From: Sphingomonas parva (ex Maeng et al. 2020)
GTDB taxonomy: Bacteria; Pseudomonadota; Alphaproteobacteria; Sphingomonadales; Sphingomonadaceae
Assembly: GCF_004564275.1 (NCBI RefSeq)
Contig: NZ_SPDV01000019.1
Location: 1 to 64,000, forward strand
Length of the DNA: 64,000 nt
Direction of reading: 5' to 3'
Position numbers and translations under genes: made by a program. This document shows positions 14,157-23,076 of this stretch, in pieces. Position 1 is the first letter of the stretch. The number at the start of each line of letters is the position of its first letter. Under the pieces are notes generated by a model. That model saw only the letters and a program-made list of their open reading frames with translations, did not search any database and had not been told where the DNA came from.

Positions 14157-16233
14157 CGGGACCCTGGTCGAGACGGAGGCCCGCGCGGATGCGCCCGATC
14201 CCGCCTTCGACTGGGACCACATCGCCTATCTGGTCCACGTCAGCCGGGCGATGGACCGGCTGGAGGAGGAAAGGCTCGTTCCCGAGCGCAAGGTCCTCTA
14301 CCAATTCTCCGCCCGGGGCCACGATCTCGCCCAGATCCTGCTCGGCTCGCGCCTGACCCACGCCAAGGACGCGACCTGCGGCTATTACCGCTCGAGGCCG
14401 CTGCTGCTGGCGCTCGGCGTGCCGCTCGAGGACGCGCTCGCCTCCGGCATGGGCCGGGAGGGCGGCTATTCGGACGGCCGCGACATCGGCGTTGTGTTCA
14501 ATTATCCGAACCCGGGCGGGCCGCCGGCGCTGCCGATGTCGGGCGGGGTCGGCGCGCAATATACGCCGACCGCCGGCTGGGCGCAGGCGATCGATTATTA
14601 TCGCGAAGTGCTCGGTAGCCGGGCGCACGATGGCGCGATGGCGCTGGTGCTGGGCGGCGACGCCTCGGTCGCGACCGGCGGCTTCTGGTCGGCGCTGACC
14701 ATCGCCACCACCCAGACGCTGCCGATGCTGTTCTACGTCGAGGACAATCAATACGGCATCTCGGTCCCGGCCGCCTACCAGACGCCGGGCGCCGACATCT
14801 CGAAGAACCTGGCGAGCTTCGGCGGCCTCGAGATCTTCTCCGGCGACGGCACCGATCCGGCCGAGGCGGCGCGGCTCGTCCTCGCCGCCACCGCGCACGT
14901 GCGCAGCGGGGCGGGGCCGGCGCTGCTCCACCTGCGGGTGCCGCGGCTCCAGGGCCACAGCTTCCAGGACACGCAGGCGTACAAGAGCGACGAGACGGTG
15001 CGCGGCGAATGGGCCCGCGACCCGCTGCCCAAGCTCAAGGACTTCCTGGTCGGCTCGGTCCTCAGCGAGGCGCAATGGGACGGCATCGCCGAAGCCGCCG
15101 AAGCCGCTGTCGAGGCGGCGCGGGCGGCCGCCGAGGCGCGCGGCGTGGCCGATCCGGCGACCGTGATGGAAAACGTCTTCTACGAAGGCGAGATGCAGCG
15201 TGTCGGCGGCCAGTGGACCCACGGTTATCGCGCGCCGAAATGCCATGACGAGCCGAAGCCGGACGGCCAGCGGATCAACATGGTGACCGCGATCCGGCGC
15301 ACGCTCGACCATGAGCTCGAGATCAACCCGCGCGTCCTGCTGTTCGGCGAGGACATCGGCCCCAAGGGGGGCGTCCATGCCGTGACGCTCGGTCTGCAGG
15401 AGAAATATGGCGCGAGCCGTGTGTTCGACACCAGCCTCAACGAGGAAGGGATCATCGGCCGCGCGGTCGGGATGGCGCTCGCCGGGCTGATGCCGGTGCC
15501 GGAGATCCAGTTCCGCAAATATGCCGAGCCGGCGACCGAGCAGATCAACGATTGCGGGACGATGCGCTGGCGCACCGCCAACCGCTTCGCCGCGCCGATG
15601 GTGCTGCGCATTCCCGGCGGCTTCTTCAAGTGCGGCGATCCCTGGCACAGCCAGACCAACGAGGTGCAGTTCGTCCACAATCCCGGCTGGCTGGTCGCGG
15701 TGCCGTCGAACGCCGAGGATGCCGTCGGCCTGCTCCGCGCGGGCCTCCGCGGCAACGATCCGGTGATCTTCTTCGAGCATCGCGCGATGCTCGACGATTC
15801 CTGGGCGCGCCGGCCCTATCCGGGCGACGGCTACGTCCTGCCGTTCGGGCGAGCGAAGAAGACCAGGCAGGGCGACGACATCACGATCGTCACCTGGGGC
15901 GCGATGGTGCCCCGCTGCGAGGAGGCCGCGAAGGACGTCTCGGCCGACGTCATCGACCTCAGGACCCTGGTGCCCTGGGATCGCGAGATGGTGCTGGATT
16001 CGGTGCGCCGCACCCGCCGCTGCCTGATCGTCCACGAGGATCTGAAGACCGGCGGCTTCGGCGCCGAGATCGCCGCGGTGGTGGCCGACGAGGCCTTCCT
16101 CGACCTCGACGCGCCAGTCGCGCGGGTGACGATGCCGGACATACCGAGCCCGCACAATCCGGTGCTGCTCAACTGGGCGGTGCCGAGCGTGGAGCGGATT
16201 CGCGCCAAGATCGACGAGCTGGTGGGCTTTTGA
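14149..16233 (+). CDS. Branched-chain 2-oxoacid dehydrogenase E1, fused alpha-beta
   Basis: 694 residues from ATG 14149 overlapping the preceding stop. The N-terminal half is the E1-alpha thiamine-diphosphate domain (SRAMDRLEEERLV; TPP motif from GGDASVATGG to VEDNQYG). The C-terminal half (from about 380) is E1-beta (INMVTAIRRTLDHELE, LFGEDIGPKGGVH, FDTSLNEEGIIGRAVGMALAG, LRTLVPWDRE). Separate in many bacteria, the two are joined here by a helical linker. It decarboxylates branched or aromatic 2-oxoacids produced by the upstream aminotransferase and passes the acyl group to E2. E3 is not in the window. Confidence 0.9.
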   Translation: MADGTLVETEARADAPDPAFDWDHIAYLVHVSRAMDRLEEERLVPERKVLYQFSARGHDLAQILLGSRLTHAKDATCGYYRSRPLLLALGVPLEDALASGMGREGGYSDGRDIGVVFNYPNPGGPPALPMSGGVGAQYTPTAGWAQAIDYYREVLGSRAHDGAMALVLGGDASVATGGFWSALTIATTQTLPMLFYVEDNQYGISVPAAYQTPGADISKNLASFGGLEIFSGDGTDPAEAARLVLAATAHVRSGAGPALLHLRVPRLQGHSFQDTQAYKSDETVRGEWARDPLPKLKDFLVGSVLSEAQWDGIAEAAEAAVEAARAAAEARGVADPATVMENVFYEGEMQRVGGQWTHGYRAPKCHDEPKPDGQRINMVTAIRRTLDHELEINPRVLLFGEDIGPKGGVHAVTLGLQEKYGASRVFDTSLNEEGIIGRAVGMALAGLMPVPEIQFRKYAEPATEQINDCGTMRWRTANRFAAPMVLRIPGGFFKCGDPWHSQTNEVQFVHNPGWLVAVPSNAEDAVGLLRAGLRGNDPVIFFEHRAMLDDSWARRPYPGDGYVLPFGRAKKTRQGDDITIVTWGAMVPRCEEAAKDVSADVIDLRTLVPWDREMVLDSVRRTRRCLIVHEDLKTGGFGAEIAAVVADEAFLDLDAPVARVTMPDIPSPHNPVLLNWAVPSVERIRAKIDELVGF

Positions 16234-17444
16234 TGTTCGACGTCATCGTCCCGATGGAGCAGGAGGGCACCAAGGCGGTCGTCCGGGCCTGGCTGAAGAA
16301 GGTCGGCGACCGCGTCGAGGTCAACGATCCTCTGGTCGAGCTCGAGACCGACAAGGTCGCCATGGAGGTTCCGGCGCCCGCGGCCGGCGTGCTGCGCGAG
16401 ATCCTCCTCGACAGCGACGCCGAGGCGGTGCCGGGCGCGATCCTCGGCCGCATCGCCCCCGTCGCCGAGGTGATCGGTCACGAGCCTCCGCCCGTGACGC
16501 GCGAGACGGCGCCGGCGGCAGCGGCGGCCGCGGAGCCCCGGCCCGACCTTCGCGATCCCGAGCTCCGGCTCTCGCCGGCGGTGAAGCGGGCCTGCCTGCA
16601 GCACAATATCGATCCCAAGACGATTGCGGGCAGCGGTCGTGACGGGCGGGTGACACGCGCCGACGTCGACCGCGCGGTCGAGCAGGCGCGGCGCGCACCG
16701 GCAAAGGCGCCCGCAGGCGCCGCTGCGCCGTCCGACGGCGCGATCCGCTCGCACGACGTGCCGCATGACCGCATGCGGCTGAAGATCGCCGAGAACATGC
16801 TGAGCTCGGTCACCCAGGCGCCGCACGTCACCGCCGTGTTCGAGGCCGATTTCAGCGCGATCATCGCCCATCGCGAACGGCACAAGGCCTCCTTCGCGGC
16901 GCGCGGCGTCAGGCTCACCTACAGCGCCTATTTCGTCGCTGCGGCGGCCGAGGCGATGAAGGTCGCCCCGGCGATCAACAGCCGCTGGCATTCCGACCGG
17001 CTCGAGATCTTCGACGACGTCAACATCGGCGTCGGCACTGCGCTCGGCGAGAAGGGGCTGATCGTCCCGGTTCTGCGGCGGGTCCAGGCGCTGTCGCTGG
17101 AGGGGGTCGCCGCCGGACTCGAGGCGCTGGTCGAGAAGGCGCGCAGCGAGAGCCTCACCGCGCGCGACGTCTCGGGCGGCACCTTCACCATCTCCAACCA
17201 CGGCGTCTCCGGCTCGCTGTTCGCCAGTCCGATCATCATCGCCCAGCCGCAATCGGCGATCCTCGGCATCGGCAAGCTCGAGAAGAGGGTGGTGGTGCGC
17301 GAGATCGGCGGCCAGGACGCGATTCTGATCCGGCCGATGGCTTATGTCTCGCTGACCATCGACCATCGCGTCGTCGACGGTCACCAGACCAATGCCTGGC
17401 TGACCCGCTTCGTCGAGGTGCTGGAGAGCTGGCCCGCCGATTGA
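16233..17444 (+). CDS. Dihydrolipoamide acyltransferase E2 of the branched-chain complex
   Basis: 403 residues, ATG sharing one base with the E1 stop (TGATG). One lipoyl domain (about 1-78, lipoylated Lys in ETDKVAMEVP), an Ala/Pro linker, a peripheral subunit-binding domain (about 110-147, SPAVKRACLQHNIDPKTIAGSG), a second Ala/Pro linker and the catalytic domain ending with the acyltransferase motif DHRVVDGHQ. Builds the complex core and transfers the acyl group to CoA. A single lipoyl domain is standard for the branched-chain type. Confidence 0.93.
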   Translation: MFDVIVPMEQEGTKAVVRAWLKKVGDRVEVNDPLVELETDKVAMEVPAPAAGVLREILLDSDAEAVPGAILGRIAPVAEVIGHEPPPVTRETAPAAAAAAEPRPDLRDPELRLSPAVKRACLQHNIDPKTIAGSGRDGRVTRADVDRAVEQARRAPAKAPAGAAAPSDGAIRSHDVPHDRMRLKIAENMLSSVTQAPHVTAVFEADFSAIIAHRERHKASFAARGVRLTYSAYFVAAAAEAMKVAPAINSRWHSDRLEIFDDVNIGVGTALGEKGLIVPVLRRVQALSLEGVAAGLEALVEKARSESLTARDVSGGTFTISNHGVSGSLFASPIIIAQPQSAILGIGKLEKRVVVREIGGQDAILIRPMAYVSLTIDHRVVDGHQTNAWLTRFVEVLESWPAD

Positions 17445-17501
17445 GCGGAACTTCGGCGCGGCGCGGACGATTGGCCGCGGCGACAGCCCGGAGAAGCGCT
17501 G

Positions 17502-18317
17502 ATGGCCGAGGACGATACTCCACTCAGCGAGACCGAGGAACGCGACGTCGAGGAGCGCAGCGCGCCCAAGGCCAAGATCGTCCACGCGGCCGTGGTGCGC
17601 CAGGGCAAGGACGAGCTCGAGCGGCCGCTCTCCTCCCTGTTCTGGTCGGGCGTGGCCGCCGGGGTCGCGATCATGGCGTCGCTGTCGACCGAGGCGGGCC
17701 TCCACCATCGCCTGCCCGATGCGCCCTGGCGCGAGGCAGTCTCGGGGCTCGGCTACAGCCTCGGCTTCCTGATCGTCATCCTCGGCCGCATGCAATTGTT
17801 CACGGAGCAGACCATGGTGGCGGTGCTGCCGCTCGCCCAGTCGCCGAGCTTCGCCCGGCTCGGACGGGTGGCGCGCCTGTGGAGCGCGGTGTTCGGCGGC
17901 AATCTGGTCGGCGTTGCCCTGATCACGGCGGCAGCCGTGTTCGGCCACCTCCAGTCGGAGGAGATGACGGGCGCGATGATCGAGGTCTCGGCCAAGCTCC
18001 AGGAGAAGACGCCCGCCGCGACCTTCCTCCAGGCCATTCCCGCCGGCTTCCTGATCGCCTCGGTCGCGTGGATCCGCTCGGCCGCGAACGAGAACGGCTT
18101 CTGGATCGTGCTCGCGCTCACCTATGCGATCGCGATCGGCGGCTTCACCCATGTAATCGCCGGCGCGGCCGAGGCTTTCTTCCTGCTGTGGAGCGGCCAC
18201 GGCTCGCCCGCCTGGGTACTCGCCGGCTTCCTGCTGCCGGCGCTCGCCGGCAACATCGTCGGCGGCACGGGTCTGTTCGCGATGCTCGCCCATGCCCAGG
18301 TCAAGGAGGAGCTGTAG
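17502..18317 (+). CDS. Formate/nitrite transporter (FNT) family membrane protein
   Basis: 271 residues. After a 48-residue charged N-terminus come about six hydrophobic helices, including SSLFWSGVAAGVAIMASLS, LGYSLGFLIVILGRMQLFTEQT and a final LAGFLLPALAGNIVGGTGLFA whose GN-GG signature is typical of FNT channels. The extended N-terminus and the FTEQT segment resemble the YfdC-like branch rather than FocA itself, so the ion carried is uncertain. It starts 57 bp after the E2 stop and could be co-transcribed. Confidence 0.82.
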   Translation: MAEDDTPLSETEERDVEERSAPKAKIVHAAVVRQGKDELERPLSSLFWSGVAAGVAIMASLSTEAGLHHRLPDAPWREAVSGLGYSLGFLIVILGRMQLFTEQTMVAVLPLAQSPSFARLGRVARLWSAVFGGNLVGVALITAAAVFGHLQSEEMTGAMIEVSAKLQEKTPAATFLQAIPAGFLIASVAWIRSAANENGFWIVLALTYAIAIGGFTHVIAGAAEAFFLLWSGHGSPAWVLAGFLLPALAGNIVGGTGLFAMLAHAQVKEEL

Positions 18318-18386
18318 CGCTCTCTGGACAGGGTTAACGGCTTGTTAGCCTCGTCCGGCTAGGTCGCCGTCGGGGGAGAGGGACCG

Positions 18387-19367
18387 ATGGAGCGAAGGCT
18401 TGTCGGCGCGATCGACGGCGACGACGTCGCGTTCGCGCTCATCAAGGATGCGGGCACCGGCACGGACGGGCCGCGGATCGAGGAGGTGCGGCGATCGCCG
18501 ACCACCGCCTTTCCGACCTTCACCGACGCGCTCCAGGACTATATCCGCGCCCACGGGCTCTCGACGGAGAGCATCCGCTTCGGCCTCGCCGTTGCCGGGG
18601 TCTCGCGCGGCGACGTGATTACCCTGCCGAATTGCCGCTGGTTCGTCTCGGTGAGCGGCCTTCGCGCCTTCCTGCGCAGCGACCCGCTCATCCTCAACGA
18701 TTTCGCGGCCACGGCCTGGGCGCTCCCGAACGTCGGTTCGAGCCAGCTGGTCCGGATCGGCTCGCGGCCAGTGGCGCCGCCACGGGAGCGGGGGACCTAT
18801 CTGATCGTCGGCACCGGCAGCGGCCTCGGCATGGCGATCCTGTCGATCGGACGCGACGGCAATGTGGTCGTGATCGAGAGCGAAGGCGGCCATGCCAGCT
18901 TCGCGCCGCAGAATGCCGACGAAGACGCGCTTCTGGCGACGCTTCGCCGCCGCTTCGGCCACGTCTCGTTCGAGCGGCTGCTGTCGCGGACCGGCCTCGA
19001 AAACCTCTACGACGCGCTCGCCGCCGAAGCCTCGCGCCCGGCCGCCGCACCGAGCCCGTCCAGCCGGATCATCGCGGCGGCGATCTCGGGCACCGACCCG
19101 CTGGCGGTGCGTGCCGGGCGCCTCTACGCCGGCATCCTCGGCGCGTTCGTCGGCAACCAGGTGCTCACCGCCGGCGCTTGGGACGGCGTGTTCCTTGTCG
19201 AGCCTATGCTCGGCGAGATGGTGCAGATCCTGGCGTCGGGACCGTTCCGCAGCCAGCTCGCCGGCAAGGGCCGCATGGCGCGCCAGCTGGAGGCGGTGCC
19301 GACGGCGTGGCTGGACAGCCGCTCGGCGAACCTGGCCGGAGCCGCGGCGGCGCTCGCCGCGTCCTGA
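18387..19367 (+). CDS. Glucokinase-like protein (Glk family) with altered phosphate loop
   Basis: 326 residues, full length for bacterial glucokinase. NDFAATAWALP contains the sugar-contacting Asn-Asp, VGTGSGLGMAIL the second phosphate motif and ESEGGHASFAPQNADE the conserved Glu-Gly-Gly-His segment. The N-terminal phosphate-1 motif, normally D-x-G-G-T, reads AIDGDDVAFAL here, so ATP binding may be weakened. It may be a divergent glucokinase or a kinase-dead regulator. GGGGGAGAGGG lies upstream of the ATG. A glutaminyl cyclase gene converges 15 bp downstream. Confidence 0.75.
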   Translation: MERRLVGAIDGDDVAFALIKDAGTGTDGPRIEEVRRSPTTAFPTFTDALQDYIRAHGLSTESIRFGLAVAGVSRGDVITLPNCRWFVSVSGLRAFLRSDPLILNDFAATAWALPNVGSSQLVRIGSRPVAPPRERGTYLIVGTGSGLGMAILSIGRDGNVVVIESEGGHASFAPQNADEDALLATLRRRFGHVSFERLLSRTGLENLYDALAAEASRPAAAPSPSSRIIAAAISGTDPLAVRAGRLYAGILGAFVGNQVLTAGAWDGVFLVEPMLGEMVQILASGPFRSQLAGKGRMARQLEAVPTAWLDSRSANLAGAAAALAAS

Positions 19368-19382
19368 TCCTGATCGCGTGGT

Positions 19383-20156
19383 TCAGCGCTGCCGGGACGG
19401 CTGCAGCAGGTCGATCTCGAACAATTTGCTCCAGTTCTTGCCGGTGACGAACAGGCGGTCGCGGGCCTCGTCATAGGCGATGCCGTTGAGCACGGCGTCG
19501 TCGCTCCCCGGCGCCGCCTCGCGGACCAGCGGCGCAAGATCGATCCAGCCCTTCACCCGGCCGCTCTTCGGATCGATCCGGGCGATACGGGTGGTCATCC
19601 AGACGTTGGCGAAGATCTCCCCCTTCACCCATTCGAGCTCGTTGAGGCTCGCCACCGGCTGGCCGTTGTCGGTCACGTCGATCCGCTTCCGCTCCGCCAT
19701 GGTCAGCGGATCGAGCACGCGGATCTGCGCGGTGCCGTCGCTCATGTAGACGTGGCTCTTGTCCCGGGTGAGGCCCCAGCCTTCCCCCGGATAATGGAAG
19801 GCGGCGGTCTGCTGGAAATCGCCACGCTTCCAGCGGAAGCCGATCTCGTGCTGCCAGGTGAGGCTGATGATCTCGTCGCCCCAATCGACGATGCCTTCGC
19901 CGAAATAGCGGCTGGGCAGCGAGACCGAGCGCAGCACCTTGCCGTCCTCGAGCCGCACCTCGCGGATCGTCGAGCGACGGTTGAGGCCGGTGCTCTCGTA
20001 GAGCTTGCCGTCGAGCCAGATCAGCCCCTGGGTGAAGGCGCCCGGATCGTGCGGGTAGGTCGCGACGACCTTGTAGCCATAGACCGGAGTCTCCCGCGCG
20101 AAGGCGGAGCAGCCGGTGGCGACCAGCAGGAAGAGGAGGAGGGCCGCGCGGATCAC
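19383..20156 (-). CDS. Glutaminyl-peptide cyclotransferase-like lipoprotein
   Basis: 257 residues beginning with a lipoprotein signal (LLLFLLVATGC, predicted lipidated Cys16). The rest is the five-bladed propeller of plant/bacterial glutamine cyclotransferases: HDPGAFTQGLIWLDGKLYESTGL, LNELEWVKGEIFANVW and VLNGIAYDEARDRLFVTGKNW. These enzymes turn N-terminal Gln into pyroglutamate and here would act in the periplasm. The GTG start overlaps the paaZ stop (GTGA), so it appears to be the last gene of the paaG-paaZ operon, an unexpected partner. Confidence 0.88.
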   Translation of the reverse strand: MIRAALLLFLLVATGCSAFARETPVYGYKVVATYPHDPGAFTQGLIWLDGKLYESTGLNRRSTIREVRLEDGKVLRSVSLPSRYFGEGIVDWGDEIISLTWQHEIGFRWKRGDFQQTAAFHYPGEGWGLTRDKSHVYMSDGTAQIRVLDPLTMAERKRIDVTDNGQPVASLNELEWVKGEIFANVWMTTRIARIDPKSGRVKGWIDLAPLVREAAPGSDDAVLNGIAYDEARDRLFVTGKNWSKLFEIDLLQPSRQR

Positions 20157-22171
20157 GGCCGGTTCATCGTCAGGAGGTCGTAGGACGCGACCACCTCGTC
20201 CTTCTGGTTGAACACGAACACCGCCCAGCGCACCTCGCCCATCTCCTCGTTGCGGACCGACCTGGTCTTGACGGTCAGCTCTACCCGCATCGCGTCCCCC
20301 GGATAAAGCGGCGTCAGGAAGCGCAGGCCTTCGAGGCCGTAATTGGCCAGCACGGGTCCCGGCGCGGGATCGACGAACAGGCCCGCCGCGAAGCTCAGGA
20401 TCAGATAGCCGTGGGCGACGCGTCCGTCGAAGATCGGGTTCGCTCTCGCCGCTTCCTCATCCATATGGGCGTAGAAATTGTCGCCGGTGAATTCCGCGAA
20501 ATGCTCGATGTCCTCGAGCGTCACGATCCGGCTCGCCGTCTTCAGCGTATAGCCGATCTCGAGCTCGGAAATCCGCTTGCGGAACGGGTGGATCTCGCCC
20601 TCGGCCTTGGCGGCGCCGGGCAGCCATTGCCGCACCACCCGCGACAGCATCTCCGGCGCGCCCTGCAGCGCGGTGCGCTGCATGTAGTGGGTGACGCCGC
20701 GCACGCCGCCCATCTCCTCGCCGCCGCCGGCGCGGCCGGGACCGCCGTGAACGAGGACGGGGAGGGGCGAGCCGTGGCCCGTCGATTCCTTCGCGCTGGT
20801 CCGATCGAGGATCATCATCCGCCCGTGATAGGCGCCGGCGCCGAGCACGAACTCCTCGGCCACCGCGCTGTCATAGGTGAACAGCGACAGAGCGAGGCTG
20901 CCCATGCCGCGATTGGCGAGCGCCACCGCGTCGGCGAGGTCGCGATAGGGCATGATCGTCGAGACCGGACCGAACGCCTCCACGTCATGGACCGCGGGGC
21001 TGCCCCAGGGATCATCGGTGCGCAGCAGGATCGGGCTGATGAAGGCGCCGTTGCCGGCGACCGGCGAGGCGTCAGGGTCGCCGGCGACGATTCGCGCCGA
21101 GCGGGTCAGCTCCGTCACTGCCGCGCGGACGCTGGCGAGCTGCGCCCGGCTGGCGAGCGCGCCCATCGTCACGCCTTCCTCGCGTGGATCGCCGATCCGG
21201 ACCTTGGCGAGACGCTGGCGCAGAGCCTCCTCGAGCGCGTCGATATGCGCGGCCGGCGCCATCGCGCGGCGGATCGCGGTGCATTTCTGCCCCGCCTTGA
21301 CCGTCATCTCGCGTGCGACCTCCTTGACGAAGAGATCGAACTCCGGCGTGCCGGGCGCCGCGTCGGGGCCGAGCACCGAGGCGTTGAGGCTGTCGCGCTC
21401 GGCGATGAAGCGGACGCTCTCGCGGGCGATGACCGGATGGCTCTGGAGCTTCATCGCGGTCTGGGCGGACCCGGTGAACGACACCACGTCCTGCAGCGTC
21501 AGATGCTCGAACAGATCGCCGACGCCGCCCATGATCAGCTGCAGCGCGCCGGGCGGCAGGATGCCGGACTCGATCATGATCCGGAAGGCGTGCTCGGCGA
21601 CATAGCCGGTCGACGAGGCCGGCTTGACGATCGCCGGCACGCCGGCGAGCAGGGTCGGCCCGAGCTTCTCGAGCATGCCCCAGACCGGGAAGTTGAAGGC
21701 GTTGATGTGCAGGGCGACGCCCTGCAGCGGGGTGAAGACGTGCTGGCCGACGAAGCTGCCATGCCTGGACAGCATCTCGACATTGCCGTCGACCAGGATG
21801 CGGCTGTTGGGCAGCTCGCGGCGGCCCTTCGACGAGAAGGAGAAGAGCGTCCCGGCGCCGCCCTCGATGTCGATCCAGCCGTCGGTGCGGGTCGCGCCGG
21901 TCTGCCAGGAGAGCTCGTACAATTCCTCCTTGCGCGCCATGATCGCGAGACCGAGCGCCTTCAGCATGTGCGCGCGCTCGTGGAAGGTCATGCGGCGCAG
22001 CGCCGGCCCGCCGACACGGCGGGCGTGATCGAGCATCGCGGCGAAATCGAGCCCGGCGCTGCCGGTGACGGCGATCGTCTCCCCGGTCACGGCGCTCTGC
22101 ACCTCGGCGAGCGAGGTCGAGGCCGCGTACCATTCGTCCCGCGCGTAATTGAGCAGCGTCTGCGTCTTCAA
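20153..22171 (-). CDS. paaZ: PaaZ: oxepin-CoA hydrolase / semialdehyde dehydrogenase
   Basis: 672 residues from TTG 22171. The N-terminal aldehyde dehydrogenase (about 1-510) has QHVFTPLQGVALHINAFNFPVWG and the catalytic Cys in GQKCTAIRRAM; it oxidises the ring-opened semialdehyde. The C-terminal MaoC-like hot-dog domain (about 530-672) carries FAEFTGDNFYAHMDEEAAR and RVAHGYLILSFAAGLFV and hydrolyses oxepin-CoA. The TTG was preferred over ATG 22228 because the extra 19 residues would be encoded by a repeat arm and GGAG lies 9 bases before TTG. The repeat 22181-22276 separates it from paaG. Confidence 0.93.
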   Translation of the reverse strand: MKTQTLLNYARDEWYAASTSLAEVQSAVTGETIAVTGSAGLDFAAMLDHARRVGGPALRRMTFHERAHMLKALGLAIMARKEELYELSWQTGATRTDGWIDIEGGAGTLFSFSSKGRRELPNSRILVDGNVEMLSRHGSFVGQHVFTPLQGVALHINAFNFPVWGMLEKLGPTLLAGVPAIVKPASSTGYVAEHAFRIMIESGILPPGALQLIMGGVGDLFEHLTLQDVVSFTGSAQTAMKLQSHPVIARESVRFIAERDSLNASVLGPDAAPGTPEFDLFVKEVAREMTVKAGQKCTAIRRAMAPAAHIDALEEALRQRLAKVRIGDPREEGVTMGALASRAQLASVRAAVTELTRSARIVAGDPDASPVAGNGAFISPILLRTDDPWGSPAVHDVEAFGPVSTIMPYRDLADAVALANRGMGSLALSLFTYDSAVAEEFVLGAGAYHGRMMILDRTSAKESTGHGSPLPVLVHGGPGRAGGGEEMGGVRGVTHYMQRTALQGAPEMLSRVVRQWLPGAAKAEGEIHPFRKRISELEIGYTLKTASRIVTLEDIEHFAEFTGDNFYAHMDEEAARANPIFDGRVAHGYLILSFAAGLFVDPAPGPVLANYGLEGLRFLTPLYPGDAMRVELTVKTRSVRNEEMGEVRWAVFVFNQKDEVVASYDLLTMNRP

Positions 22172-22180
22172 AGTCCCAAA

Positions 22181-22276
22181 CTCCGTTCGGGCTGAGCCTG
22201 TCGAAGCCCTCTCATCATCTTTTCCCACCTTCCACGGAGGAAGGAGCGGCCTTCGACAGGCTCAGGCCGAACGGAG
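22181..22276. repeat. Sphingomonad-type inverted repeat between paaG and paaZ
   Basis: Arms of 26 bp (22181-22206 and 22251-22276) match at 25 positions and contain TTCGACAGGCTCAG; the loop is 44 bp. This sequence type is scattered through sphingomonad genomes. On the minus strand the far arm carries the GGAG that acts as the paaZ ribosome binding site, and the repeat fills nearly the whole paaG-paaZ gap. It could also form a stable mRNA hairpin that sets the relative dosage of the two proteins. Confidence 0.88.
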
Positions 22277-22283
22277 CTGGATC

Positions 22284-23066
22284 TCATCTGCCGGTGAACC
22301 GCGGCGTCCGTTTCTCCATGAACGCCGCGACGCCTTCGCGATAATCGTCGCTGTAGCCGAGTGCGCGCATTGCGTCGCGCTGGAGATCGAGCTCCTCGTC
22401 GAGGCTGTGGCCCCAACTGTCGCGGATCATCCGCTTGATGGCGGCGAGGCCGCGGGTCGGCGCGGCGGCGAAGCGCCGGGCCAGAGCGTCGACCTCGGCG
22501 TCGAGCGACTCGTCGTCCACCGCCTTCCAGATCAGCCCCCATTCGGCGGCGCGCTCGGCCGGCAGCGGCTCGGCGGTGAGGGCGAGGCCGAGGGCGCGCG
22601 CCTGGCCGACGAGGCGCGGCAGCACCCAGGTGCCGCCGCTGTCCGGGATCAGGCCGATGTTGGCGAACGACTGGATGAACTTCGCCGACCGCGCCGCGAT
22701 GACGATGTCGCAGGCCAGGGCGACGTTCGCGCCGGCGCCCGCCGCGACCCCGTTCACCCGCGCGATGACCGGCAAGGGAAGGGTGGTCAGCCGGCGGATC
22801 AGCGGATTGTACCGTTGCTCGACCGATTCGCCGAGATCGACGGCCTCGCCCGGCGCCACGGCGCGGTCGGCGAGATCCTGGCCGGCGCAGAAGCCGCGGC
22901 CGGCGCCGGTCAGGACGAGGACACGGGCGCCGTCGAGGCGACCGAGCGCATCGGCGACCTCCTCGTGCATCGCCACGGTGAAGCTGTTGAGGCGATCGGG
23001 CCGGTTGAGGGTCAGGCGGGCAATGCCGCCCTGATTGTCGAAGAGGATGGTGGCGTAGCGGGGCAT
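22284..23066 (-). CDS. paaG: PaaG: ring-1,2-epoxyphenylacetyl-CoA isomerase (crotonase family)
   Basis: 260 residues, close to PaaG length (262). Crotonase features: LTGAGRGFCAGQDLAD (oxyanion-hole segment; GQD is characteristic of PaaG), GVAAGAGANVALACDIVIAA, and FANIGLIPDSGGTWVLPRLVG with the catalytic acidic residue. Converts epoxyphenylacetyl-CoA to the oxepin form, the substrate of PaaZ. First gene of a minus-strand operon paaG-paaZ-cyclase; divergent from the thiolase gene. Confidence 0.9.
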   Translation of the reverse strand: MPRYATILFDNQGGIARLTLNRPDRLNSFTVAMHEEVADALGRLDGARVLVLTGAGRGFCAGQDLADRAVAPGEAVDLGESVEQRYNPLIRRLTTLPLPVIARVNGVAAGAGANVALACDIVIAARSAKFIQSFANIGLIPDSGGTWVLPRLVGQARALGLALTAEPLPAERAAEWGLIWKAVDDESLDAEVDALARRFAAAPTRGLAAIKRMIRDSWGHSLDEELDLQRDAMRALGYSDDYREGVAAFMEKRTPRFTGR

Positions 23067-23076
23067 GTGCTGCTCT

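Noticed and set aside
15831-18293. 820-codon open frame opposite the E1/E2/FNT genes
   Set aside because: It spans three well-supported genes on the other strand and is Arg/Asp/Gly-rich nonsense.
20411-22195. 594-codon open frame opposite paaZ
   Set aside because: Mirror of paaZ coding; composition without domain pattern.
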